This document shows positions 1 to 6,347 of a stretch of 7,432 nucleotides of DNA, in pieces (position 1 is the stretch's first letter; each line of letters opens with the position of its first letter). Below the pieces are notes generated by a model that had not been told where the DNA came from, searched no databases, and was given only the letters and a program-made list of their open reading frames with translations. The stretch spans positions 1 to 7,432 of the forward strand of contig DGVM01000016.1 in assembly GCA_002395925.1 (NCBI GenBank), read 5' to 3'. Position numbers and translations under genes: made by a program. This stretch comes from Bacteroidales bacterium UBA4284. GTDB lineage: Bacteria; Bacteroidota; Bacteroidia; Bacteroidales; UBA932.

Positions 1-108
1 GAGCCCGACCGCAGTTTCGGCGGCACCAAACCCCGCCGCAGCTTCTCCGGCCCCCGCTGGCTCGGCGGCATCTCGGACCATTATCCCGTCATCCTGCGGG
101 TAAAATAA
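1..108 (+). CDS. Endonuclease/exonuclease/phosphatase family protein, C-terminal end only
   Basis: Reading frame 1 is open from the left edge to a TAA at 106-108 and gives the last 35 residues of a protein whose start is outside the window. The tail contains the residues GGISDHYPVIL. The S-D-H-x-P-V pattern is the closing motif of the metal-dependent endonuclease/exonuclease/phosphatase fold (DNase I, exonuclease III and related hydrolases), where the His is a catalytic residue that helps activate water for phosphodiester cleavage. The preceding K-P-R-R-S-F-S-G-P-R-W-L also fits the stretch before SDH in Bacteroidetes members as I remember them. The substrate (DNA, RNA, phospholipid or nucleotide) cannot be told from the tail. 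The gene converges on the minus-strand ppiD gene and shares a terminator hairpin with it. The family call is fairly safe; nothing more specific is supported. Confidence 0.75.
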   Translation, partial: EPDRSFGGTKPRRSFSGPRWLGGISDHYPVILRVK

Positions 109-139
109 ACGCCCGCGCGGCGAGGGCCGGCGGGCGTTT
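107..139. terminator. Bidirectional intrinsic terminator between convergent genes
   Basis: Positions 107-116 (AAACGCCCGC) are exactly complementary to 130-139 (GCGGGCGTTT), giving a perfect 10-bp stem. Inside it, 118-121 can pair with 126-129 to lengthen the helix past a bulged G at 117. The stem begins inside the stop codon of the plus-strand gene. On the minus strand the hairpin is followed by TTTATTTTA, a good U-rich tract for ending the ppiD transcript. On the plus strand it ends in GTTTGTCTGTCT, a weaker but usable tract. Position between two convergent genes supports a shared terminator. Confidence 0.85.
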
Positions 140-159
140 GTCTGTCTAAAGGGAATCTG

Positions 160-2247
160 CTAGAAGAAGCGGGCCCTGTTGTCCTTGACGTTGTCGTACT
201 CCATCATAGTGGGCACGATCATCTGGGCGCTGTAGCGGGCCTTCTGCTCCTCGAGGTTCTTGGCGTCCTCTTCGGTGAAGAAAGAACCGGTCTCACGCTT
301 GTTCACCTTGAAGTAGTAGGTGCAGGCGCGTCCGGCCACGGGGCCGCAAATCTGTCCCTCGGGGGCCACTGCAACGGCGCCGAGGAGAGCAGGTTCGACT
401 GCAGGCGAACCGGTGCCGCCGAAAGCCACGTCCTCACGGGTGTTGACGGTGCTCTTGCAGGCGTCGGCAATCTGCTGGAGGTCGGTCAGGCCGGCCACCT
501 TGGCGGCGGCATCCTGCTTGGACTTCTCCTGGAGCTTCTCGAGCTTGAGGACGTCATTGATGTTGGAGGCAACTTCGCTCATCGGAGTGTAGCCTTCCTC
601 ACGGGCGGCCTTCACGGCCACGACGAAGAAGTAGTTGTTGTTGACGGTGATGATGTTGGAAGCCTTGCCGGGCTTGTTGTCATAGACCCAGCGGGTGATT
701 TCCTTGGCCTGGCTGATGGAGCCGTAGTTGGCGGTAGCCTCGGTCACGTTGTTCATCGGGTGAGAATACACACCGGTGGAATCCACTGCCCTGCGGTAGC
801 CCTCGAGGGTGCCGCCGGCTATGGAAGCGAAACGGTTGGCCTTGGAATAGAAGTCGTTGAAGGTCTCCTTGCTGGCAAGGGCGGTCTTCTCGAGCACGGC
901 CACCTGCTTCTTTGCGATGGGCTTGGTGCGCTTGGTCACGACGACTACGTGGCTGCCGTACTGGGTATTGAGCACGAAGGGCTTGTTAAGTTCGGAGGTG
1001 ACGACACCCTCGAAACCGGGGATGGTGTAGGTCTGGGTGAACCAGCCGAGGTTGCCCATCTCGCCGCCGTCGGCGGAATTCTTGTCAGCCGAGTACAAGG
1101 CTGCGAGGCTGGCGAAGTTGCCGCCCTTGGCCACGACGCCGCAGAGGCTGTCGGCCAGGTGCTTCGCATCGGCTCCCTGGAGGAGGATGTGCTTCACGTA
1201 CACGGAATCGGGCACCATAGCGCTGCCAAGGGCCCTGACGGAACGGAACAGGTCGCCGGTCTTATAGACGGGGGATGCGCCCTGGGCGCCGCCGAACACG
1301 AATTCGGCTATGTCGGAAGAAAGGTTGTTGGCCAGTTCATCCTTCTTGTACCAGTACTCGGAATAGCTGCGCTCGGAGTTCTTGAGCAGGAAGGCCTTCA
1401 CATTGGAAGTCGTGCCGAACTCGCCTACGAGGGCGTCCATTTCCTCGCTGGTGCGGGCAATGTCGGCCTCGGAAGGAACCACCTCATACACGACGTACTC
1501 GATGTCACGGCCTGCGGCCTGCTTGTAATCTTTCTTGTGGGCGTCGTAGTACTTCTTGATTTCGGCGTTGCTCACGGTCACGGTGCTGTCGGTGTAGTTG
1601 AAGGGAATCATCACATACTCGATGTCAGCGGTGGTGTTGGCCTCGGCGACGGCCCTGTCGGTAAAGACCTTGGGCTGAGCGCTGGAGTTGGAGAACAGGG
1701 CGTCGTACTTGTCGTAGTACCTCTGCACCATCACGGAGTTCTGGAGGTAGTTCCAGAAGGTCTTGAGGCTGGGCTCCTCCGCCGTGGTCTGCACGAACTC
1801 GCGGAGAGCGTCGGGGGAATATGCGCCGGACTCGTCGAAGAAGGCACGGTTCTGCGAGAGGACGGGGGAAATGTTGTTGCCGGTGGTCAGGTCGATCATT
1901 TCGTCTTCACCCACGCGGATTCCTGCTTCCTTGGCGTTTTTGATGAACATATACCTGTCCACATAGTCCTGCCAGGCCGCATTGCGGATCTGCTGCTGAG
2001 TCTGCTCGTTCTGTACGGAGGAGCCGGAAGCAACCTGGTGAATGGTTGTGAATTTATCCACATTTTCCTGGAAGTCGGTGTAGGACACGCGCTTGCCGGC
2101 TATCTTGCCAACGTCATATTTTGCTGACATAGAATTGAGAGCCGATTCCAGGGTGCTGGGATCGATAATAAATGAGAGGAGGGCCAGAGCGATGATAATG
2201 GATATCGCCAGGCCGAATTTTACGCGAATTTTTTGAAGAACCGCCAT
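160..2247 (-). CDS. ppiD: PpiD/SurA-like membrane-anchored periplasmic peptidyl-prolyl cis-trans isomerase
   Basis: This 695-residue protein is a parvulin-type foldase anchored in the inner membrane and facing the periplasm, expected to help fold exported and outer membrane proteins. Residues 1-10 are basic, 11-28 form one transmembrane helix, and about 40-180 match the SurA/PpiD N-terminal chaperone region. Residues about 350-438 are the parvulin domain: V-K-H-I-L at 351-355, D-G-G-E-M-G-N-L-G-W-F near 393-403, and the closing G-S-H-V-V-V-V at 431-437. About 485-550 resembles a second, degenerate parvulin unit, and 585-650 corresponds to the C-terminal region of Escherichia coli PpiD. The end, K-D-N-R-A-R-F-F, looks like the usual Bacteroidetes ending. 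Length fits the Bacteroidetes family (about 700). The ATG at 2247 is directly followed by the basic stretch and helix, so the start is secure. The upstream leader is AT-rich without a Shine-Dalgarno site. It is the last gene before the terminator and lies 49 bp after lptC. Confidence 0.92.
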   Translation of the reverse strand: MAVLQKIRVKFGLAISIIIALALLSFIIDPSTLESALNSMSAKYDVGKIAGKRVSYTDFQENVDKFTTIHQVASGSSVQNEQTQQQIRNAAWQDYVDRYMFIKNAKEAGIRVGEDEMIDLTTGNNISPVLSQNRAFFDESGAYSPDALREFVQTTAEEPSLKTFWNYLQNSVMVQRYYDKYDALFSNSSAQPKVFTDRAVAEANTTADIEYVMIPFNYTDSTVTVSNAEIKKYYDAHKKDYKQAAGRDIEYVVYEVVPSEADIARTSEEMDALVGEFGTTSNVKAFLLKNSERSYSEYWYKKDELANNLSSDIAEFVFGGAQGASPVYKTGDLFRSVRALGSAMVPDSVYVKHILLQGADAKHLADSLCGVVAKGGNFASLAALYSADKNSADGGEMGNLGWFTQTYTIPGFEGVVTSELNKPFVLNTQYGSHVVVVTKRTKPIAKKQVAVLEKTALASKETFNDFYSKANRFASIAGGTLEGYRRAVDSTGVYSHPMNNVTEATANYGSISQAKEITRWVYDNKPGKASNIITVNNNYFFVVAVKAAREEGYTPMSEVASNINDVLKLEKLQEKSKQDAAAKVAGLTDLQQIADACKSTVNTREDVAFGGTGSPAVEPALLGAVAVAPEGQICGPVAGRACTYYFKVNKRETGSFFTEEDAKNLEEQKARYSAQMIVPTMMEYDNVKDNRARFF

Positions 2248-2275
2248 TGTGTTATTTGTTTTTTAGTCTTTTATT

Positions 2276-2303
2276 CCAATCTAATGAGCCGCGAAATTAC
2301 AAA
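2276..2303 (-). promoter_or_regulatory. Possible Bacteroidetes-type promoter for ppiD
   Basis: On the minus strand the gap between lptC and ppiD contains TTTG (2303-2300) and, 16 bp further on, TAGATTGG (2283-2276). These resemble the Bacteroidetes -33 TTTG and -7 TAnnTTTG elements, with one mismatch in the -7 element and spacing slightly shorter than usual. The -33 element overlaps the lptC stop codon. It would give ppiD its own transcript with a leader of roughly 25 nt. The match is weak and could be chance in AT-rich DNA; ppiD may simply be read through from lptC. Confidence 0.25.
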
Positions 2304-2932
2304 TTTTTTGGGAAAGCACCAATAAAATTCACAGAATCAATCACAACAAGGGTGGAATCACGCTGCGTAACTCCATATCCGTTGAAGGTTTTGTGGAGGA
2401 TAGCATTACGCGCGTGGTCGTCTGACCGCATACCGTAGCCCTGCAGGAAACCGTCCGGAGAATAAAGCTTGACGTAGCAGTCCGTCCAGATTTCCTTCTT
2501 CATCTGGTCCCAGTAAATCGTATCCGTCTCCATAGTCTCCCGCTTGATGACATTATGAATCATCACGTTGCCGAAGGCGGACCAGATGTCTTCCCGCTTG
2601 CGGGTCTTGTCCACCTTGTGGCTGGCCTGGTCGGAGAACACGAGGCTTTCCAGCAGGCCTTCTTCGTTGTAGGTATAGACCGAAAGGCCTTTGGGGAACA
2701 GGTCAAGCTTGACGGTGTCGCTGTCGTAAGTCTCCATCAGAGGAGCCTCGATACGCATTTCCACTTTGCCGTTCTTGGTCTGGACGGTAAACATATCCGT
2801 CAGCGACTGGACGGGAGTCTGAGAGAGGTCTAGCGTGTCGGCCTCAGCCAGTTTGCCGCGGCAGGAAACGACAATACTGGCAAGCGCAAAAACGCTTGCC
2901 AGCATCGGTATCAAATCGATTTTCAGTCTCAA
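2297..2932 (-). CDS. lptC: LPS export ABC transporter periplasmic lipoprotein LptC
   Basis: LptC links the LptB2FG transporter in the inner membrane to the LptA bridge and passes lipopolysaccharide across the periplasm. Here it is about 211 residues, near the usual 190-210. The body fits the OstA/LptC fold: repeated short beta-strands and the run A-F-G-N-V-M-I-H-N, then T-D-T-I-Y-W-D-Q, then G-Y-G-M-R-S-D-D, which are typical of the family. The N-terminus is a lipoprotein signal: basic R-L-K, hydrophobic stretch, and lipobox V-V-S-C with the Cys at residue 24. Start choice: the frame is open upstream to a GTG at 2980, but that lies inside the TPR gene. The TTG at 2932 begins 2 bp after the TPR stop and gives a normal charged signal peptide; the only ATG (2905) would leave a 14-residue uncharged signal before the Cys. 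I prefer TTG 2932, without certainty. Close spacing suggests translational coupling to the TPR gene. Confidence 0.88.
   Translation of the reverse strand: MRLKIDLIPMLASVFALASIVVSCRGKLAEADTLDLSQTPVQSLTDMFTVQTKNGKVEMRIEAPLMETYDSDTVKLDLFPKGLSVYTYNEEGLLESLVFSDQASHKVDKTRKREDIWSAFGNVMIHNVIKRETMETDTIYWDQMKKEIWTDCYVKLYSPDGFLQGYGMRSDDHARNAILHKTFNGYGVTQRDSTLVVIDSVNFIGAFPKNL
2877..2902 (-). repeat. Perfect 10-bp inverted repeat in the lptC signal-peptide coding region
   Basis: CTGGCAAGCG at 2877-2886 is the exact reverse complement of CGCTTGCCAG at 2893-2902, with a 6-nt A-rich spacer (U-rich in the mRNA loop). In the lptC mRNA it forms a GC-rich hairpin beginning immediately after the ATG codon at 2905-2903. 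The same bases encode L-A-S-V-F-A-L-A-S of the hydrophobic signal core. There is no U-tract after it, so it is not an intrinsic terminator. Whether it has a function is unknown. Confidence 0.7.
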
Positions 2933-2934
2933 AA

Positions 2935-4275
2935 CTACTTGACCGTGCGGACGGTCGTAGTGGCCCTCATACCACCGCACACGACGGTGTAAGACTCACC
3001 ATTGGTGATGTTGTACATAAAGGCGTCGGCTGCCGGCGGGAAGTACCTGCTGTACTGGCCGATGTAGCGGTTGGCGTCTTCGGCGAGGCTCGGATCGGCC
3101 GCCTTGGCTTTGTTGAGGTAGTCGCAGGCCACCCAGTAAGGAGCCCTGCGGGCGATTTCGTCGCCGCCGCAGCTGGTGGAACCCCAGATGGTGCCGATGA
3201 GCAGATAGGCCTTGCCGGCGAGGGTCTCATCCATTGCGGGCACTTTGCTTGCAGCCTCGTAGGCGGCAGCGGAACGGCCGTTCTTGAAGGAATAGACTGC
3301 GAGCTCGTACAGATAACCGGCGTCAGCCTTGGTATCGGAATCCTCACGGTCGATGGCTTCCTCAAGGTACTTGATGGCGGTTGCAACATTGCCTCTTGCG
3401 GACTGCAGTTTATACAGGTAGTAGGCTGCATCTGCCGAAGGCTCGATGGTGTGCATCGTGGTCACGGCATTGAGGAACAGGTCGTTGTCGTTGCAGTCCT
3501 CGGCAAGGCTCAGCATCTTGACGATGTTGGTCGCAAGCTGGAGGTCGTTGGGATTGGCCTCGTAGCGGGGACCGAAGAGCTTGAGGAGGTCGTCGCAGGT
3601 AGCCACCTTGCTGGAGATGAAGAGGTTCTCGATGTTGGTGCGGAAGTCGTCAATCTGCTTCTTCTCAAGCTCGGAAGAAGGATTGATGGCATTGAGCATA
3701 CCGAGATTGCGCTGATAGAGGTTGAGCACGTCTTCGGTACCGAGCTCCCCGAGACCGTACAGGTCAACGGCAGACTTGAAGTCGTTGAACACCACGGAAG
3801 CCTTGGTCTTGTCACCCAGGGCAGCTATGACGGACTCGTAGATATCATAGACCCTCTTAGGATCGGACTTGATATATTTGGCCGCATAGGTAGCCTTGTT
3901 GTTGAGTGCCGTGGCTGCATACTTGGGGAAGTACTTGGCCCTCTGATCCTGCAGGGTCAGGAGGGTATCCAGCAGTCCTTCCACGACCACGGGATTCTTG
4001 GCGTTCTTGGCAATGAGCCTGGACACCAGGTCCGAACCCTGTATCAACAGATTCTGGCTGCAGGTAGGAGGACACACCTTATATGCCTGGCGCCAGTTGG
4101 GGGTGGCGTCATCGTAATTCTTCTGCTTGTAGTACTCCGTGTAATAAGAAAGGTACTTTACGCACTCTTCGGCGTTTTCACCGTACTTGCTCATATCCTG
4201 AGCGAAAAGATTCGCCCCGGAGAGCACTGTCATCAGGCTGAAAGCCGCTAAAAATACTTTTTTCATATCTCTCAT
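2935..4275 (-). CDS. Exported tetratricopeptide-repeat protein, function unknown
   Basis: A 446-residue protein with a Sec signal peptide (K-K at 5-6, hydrophobic core 7-20, cleavage likely after A-N-L-F-A at 21-25), so it should act in the periplasm. The mature part is mostly helical with TPR-like pairs: a clear one at about 44-69 (Y-Y-K-Q-K-N-Y-D-D-A), others at about 282-308 (G-N-V-A-T-A-I-K-Y-L-E-E-A-I) and 318-345, with a final one near 378-395. TPR proteins usually serve as scaffolds for protein partners. The C-terminal 40 residues (from Y-F-P-P-A-A-D-A-F to C-G-G-M-R-A-T-T-T-V-R-T) are not TPR-like and end in a short predicted beta region. The mature chain has eight cysteines (38, 68, 72, 227, 261, 369, 384, 433), unusual enough to suggest disulfides. 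Two starts are possible: ATG at 4275, or ATG at 4266, which gives the more classic M-K-K-V-F-L start. It lies 10 bp after the barrel gene and just before lptC, suggesting an envelope role. No specific function is recognised. Confidence 0.85.
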   Translation of the reverse strand: MRDMKKVFLAAFSLMTVLSGANLFAQDMSKYGENAEECVKYLSYYTEYYKQKNYDDATPNWRQAYKVCPPTCSQNLLIQGSDLVSRLIAKNAKNPVVVEGLLDTLLTLQDQRAKYFPKYAATALNNKATYAAKYIKSDPKRVYDIYESVIAALGDKTKASVVFNDFKSAVDLYGLGELGTEDVLNLYQRNLGMLNAINPSSELEKKQIDDFRTNIENLFISSKVATCDDLLKLFGPRYEANPNDLQLATNIVKMLSLAEDCNDNDLFLNAVTTMHTIEPSADAAYYLYKLQSARGNVATAIKYLEEAIDREDSDTKADAGYLYELAVYSFKNGRSAAAYEAASKVPAMDETLAGKAYLLIGTIWGSTSCGGDEIARRAPYWVACDYLNKAKAADPSLAEDANRYIGQYSRYFPPAADAFMYNITNGESYTVVCGGMRATTTVRTVK

Positions 4276-4285
4276 TGTTAGATGT

Positions 4286-5611
4286 TTACTGATACTGGTG
4301 CTTTTGGAACCAAATATCGAACAAGTTGAATCCTATCGAAAGGTTAAAGTACGTTTCGCGGATCATATTGTCCTTTAATGATCCCCTTTGTCCAAAATCC
4401 ATACCAATCGTGATTCCGTTGTAGCCCGGAGCCACGGGCAGAGTGGCGCCAAGCGTTATGCCATAAGCATTTACGCGATTTGCGTCCACGGTAAAATAAT
4501 CTGTCCTGTAGTACAATCCGGCCCTGTAGGATATCCTGCGGTGATAGTAACGGATATCATTTGGGTTAGGTATGTATTCGACACCGGCCCTCCAGGCATC
4601 GGCGACGGACGTGCCGAAGGAAGACAGTCCTTCGACGGTCATCGGATTGCCTGTAAACCCTTCGCGCTTGTCCAGGCCGGTATTTCGCCAGTCGGAACGG
4701 GTATAGTCAAATTCCACCTTGAAACGATTGCCGTAGTTGTAGGAAATGCCGGCTCCTATTTCGCTGGCTAACTTCACTTCGGAGGGCGAGCCGACTCTGT
4801 GGTAGAGCGTATCGGTCGCAGCGGTGCCGGTAGAATAACGGTAACTCTCGACGTTGCCGCTCAGGCGCGCGGAAGTCTTGTAGGTGGCGCCGAGTATGAT
4901 GGAACTGCGGGTCCCGAGCGGCTGCTCGTACTGCAGGCCGAACTTGCCGGCGGGAGCCGTGATTTCGATATTGTGGCCGTTGGACGCGCCGTTGTAGGAT
5001 GTGTTGTCGAAGGTCTCGGTAAACGACTTCTCTATCTTGCCGAAGTGGTAGATGAACTCCGCGCCTATAGAGAGCCTGCGCCAGAAAGTCACGCCGCCGC
5101 CGATGAACGCCTGATAGATGCTGCCGCGGCCGGAGGCGGAGTAGGTGATATTGCCCGTATGACCTATCACGGAAGGGTCGGAGAAATAGTATCCATAGCC
5201 ATAGCCCGTGTCGCCGTAAGGCATAATTCCTATCATCATAGCGGACGAGCGCCAGATAGGGAAGGAAATAATCAGGTCGTTGATATTGAAGGTGTTGGAA
5301 GCCGATCTCATATCCCCCTGGCGGAAAATCTTATTGTCCTGAAGCAGGGAAAAATCGGCCATAAAGGCCAGGGAATCGCGGGCCGTCACGGATGCGGGGT
5401 TGAGGGGATTAAGGAACTTGTGGCTCCTTCCTGCGATGCCCACTCCGCCCATTGATTTGTTGTAGGCGGTACCTTGGGTGGCGAGATCTCCAACCCCGAA
5501 TATTGAATAAGGAGTATAACTGCCGTAGGTCTGGGCGGAAAGACCCAGGCCAGGCAGCGCCAGAAGGGCGGACAGCAACAGGCTACTGAATATTTTTCTT
5601 GACATATTCAT
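4286..5611 (-). CDS. FadL/OmpP1-like outer membrane beta-barrel protein, function unknown
   Basis: A 441-residue exported protein. Residues 1-26 are a signal peptide (S-R-K, then a Leu/Ala-rich core, cleavage near L-S-A-Q). The mature protein starts with Y-G-S-Y-T-P-Y-S-I-F-G-V-G-D and then G-G-V-G-I-A at 55-60 and N-P-L-N-P-A-S at 68-74, the glycine-rich and N-P-A signature seen at the start of FadL/OmpP1-type barrels. The rest alternates polar and aromatic residues in strands (for example 161-190, 225-250, 276-300, 330-345, 351-372, 380-410, 417-430) with Tyr/Gly-rich turns such as G-D-T-G-Y-G-Y-G-Y-Y near 133-142. FadL-family barrels bring hydrophobic compounds across the outer membrane; whether this one does is not shown. 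The gene overlaps the end of coaX by 29 bp, so translation is probably coupled. ATG at 5605 (M-S-R-K) is an alternative start two codons later. It should be a client of the downstream PpiD/SurA-like foldase and the Bam machinery. Confidence 0.82.
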   Translation of the reverse strand: MNMSRKIFSSLLLSALLALPGLGLSAQTYGSYTPYSIFGVGDLATQGTAYNKSMGGVGIAGRSHKFLNPLNPASVTARDSLAFMADFSLLQDNKIFRQGDMRSASNTFNINDLIISFPIWRSSAMMIGIMPYGDTGYGYGYYFSDPSVIGHTGNITYSASGRGSIYQAFIGGGVTFWRRLSIGAEFIYHFGKIEKSFTETFDNTSYNGASNGHNIEITAPAGKFGLQYEQPLGTRSSIILGATYKTSARLSGNVESYRYSTGTAATDTLYHRVGSPSEVKLASEIGAGISYNYGNRFKVEFDYTRSDWRNTGLDKREGFTGNPMTVEGLSSFGTSVADAWRAGVEYIPNPNDIRYYHRRISYRAGLYYRTDYFTVDANRVNAYGITLGATLPVAPGYNGITIGMDFGQRGSLKDNMIRETYFNLSIGFNLFDIWFQKHQYQ

Positions 5612-6311
5612 CAGTAATGATTGCCAAACCCATCAAACCGAGATTACAGACGACAAATATGGAATTTTTCATCCTCTTGGCAAAATAAATTGCGTCGCCG
5701 CCCGTGAAAATCACTATATTTTCGGGATTGGACCGTATATATCCGTCTATTTCAAAGATTATACCTGAAATCACTCCGGACTCTATTGAAGACTTCTCGG
5801 AATCTCCCCTGAACTTGTCTTCGGAAGGCATATCCACAAGAGGAAGGGCTTTGGAATAGCGATTCAGCGCCTTGAAACGGGTGCGGCAGCCGAGCGAAAT
5901 ATTTCCTCCCTGATACCTGCCCTGGGCATCCAGAAAATCAACGGTGAGGGTAGTACCGAAGTCGAAAACCGTGCAGGCCTTACCTTTGAAGAGGTATTTT
6001 GCAGCAACAAGGGAGGAGGCGCGGTCGTATGTCAGATAGTCCGGAATACCGTACGAAGACAGCAAGTCCTGGTGCGCAGGGTCGAGCAGCACCAGGTACT
6101 GGCACGCTTCCCTGAGAGCAGCTTCGTCTTCCTCCGGCACGGCACGTACGGAAACAACCGTCATCACAAGGGGCATCTGCTTCTCAGTCAGGGACATAAT
6201 GAATCCCATAACCTTCTCCCCCTGATACCTGAAAGTCTTGCCCAGCACGGAACCCTCCGACCAGGCTGCCTTCACGGCGGTGTTGCCTATTTCTATCAAC
6301 AAATTAGCCAC
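5583..6311 (-). CDS. coaX: Type III pantothenate kinase (CoaX)
   Basis: CoaX phosphorylates pantothenate with ATP in the first step of coenzyme A synthesis, in the cytoplasm; it belongs to the ASKHA (acetate kinase/Hsp70/actin) fold. The 242-residue length is normal. Recognisable motifs in order: phosphate-1 I-E-I-G-N-T at 6-11, Y-D-R at 95-97 (from the usual G-x-D-R), D-F-G-T-T at 117-121 followed by V-D at 124-125, G-G-N-I-S at 135-139 with R-F-K-A-L at 145-149, S-I-E-S-G-V at 175-180 then F-E-I-D-G-Y, and T-G-G-D-A at 203-207. Four usually conserved positions differ: Glu7 for Asp, Thr94 for Gly, Leu140 for Pro, and no Thr in the G-x-x-T part of the pantothenate-side motif (Glu172). The start is GTG at 6311; an in-frame stop (TAG) lies five codons upstream and there is no ATG between. 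It is preceded by a good -7 element and overlaps the barrel gene. Family call is strong; full activity is less certain. Confidence 0.9.
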   Translation of the reverse strand: MANLLIEIGNTAVKAAWSEGSVLGKTFRYQGEKVMGFIMSLTEKQMPLVMTVVSVRAVPEEDEAALREACQYLVLLDPAHQDLLSSYGIPDYLTYDRASSLVAAKYLFKGKACTVFDFGTTLTVDFLDAQGRYQGGNISLGCRTRFKALNRYSKALPLVDMPSEDKFRGDSEKSSIESGVISGIIFEIDGYIRSNPENIVIFTGGDAIYFAKRMKNSIFVVCNLGLMGLAIITDEYVKKNIQ

Positions 6312-6333
6312 TTCGTTTTGACGCTATAGCCTG

Positions 6334-6341
6334 CAAAGTTA
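6334..6341 (-). promoter_or_regulatory. Candidate Bacteroidetes -7 element upstream of coaX
   Basis: On the minus strand 6341-6334 reads TAACTTTG, an exact match to the Bacteroidetes -7 consensus TAnnTTTG. It ends 22 bp before the GTG start of coaX, so a transcript would have a short leader of about 15-20 nt. No convincing TTTG lies at the right distance upstream; a TTGG at 6357-6354, about 12 bp away, is too close. The element is in the mfd-coaX gap, so it could drive coaX and the envelope genes separately from mfd. Confidence 0.5.
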
Positions 6342-6347
6342 GGAATT

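Noticed and set aside
760..2127. Long plus-strand open frame (455 codons) opposite ppiD
   Set aside because: The translation is dominated by Gly, Val, Leu and His with no recognisable domain, and it lies wholly antisense to a clear PpiD-like gene. It is a by-product of codon choice in the real gene.
2247..2438. Small plus-strand frame across the ppiD-lptC gap
   Set aside because: It overlaps the lptC 3' end antisense, has no evident promoter or domain, and the lptC frame there is well supported.
2896..4251. Long plus-strand open frame (451 codons) opposite the TPR gene
   Set aside because: Same Gly/Val/Leu-rich shadow composition, no signal or motif, and fully antisense to a protein with a signal peptide and TPR repeats.
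4303..4314. Short inverted repeat TTTGG-AA-CCAAA near the end of the barrel gene
   Set aside because: Five-bp arms with a 2-nt spacer inside coding sequence (codons for I-W-F-Q-K) and no U-tract; too small to call a terminator or operator.
5195..5215. Short direct repeat (ccatagccatag) in the barrel gene
   Set aside because: It simply encodes the G-Y-G-Y-G-Y-Y turn of the barrel; no sign of a longer tandem array or phase-variable tract.
4799..5455. Plus-strand open frame (218 codons) opposite the barrel gene
   Set aside because: No motif, biased composition, and the opposite strand encodes a convincing exported beta-barrel with a signal peptide.
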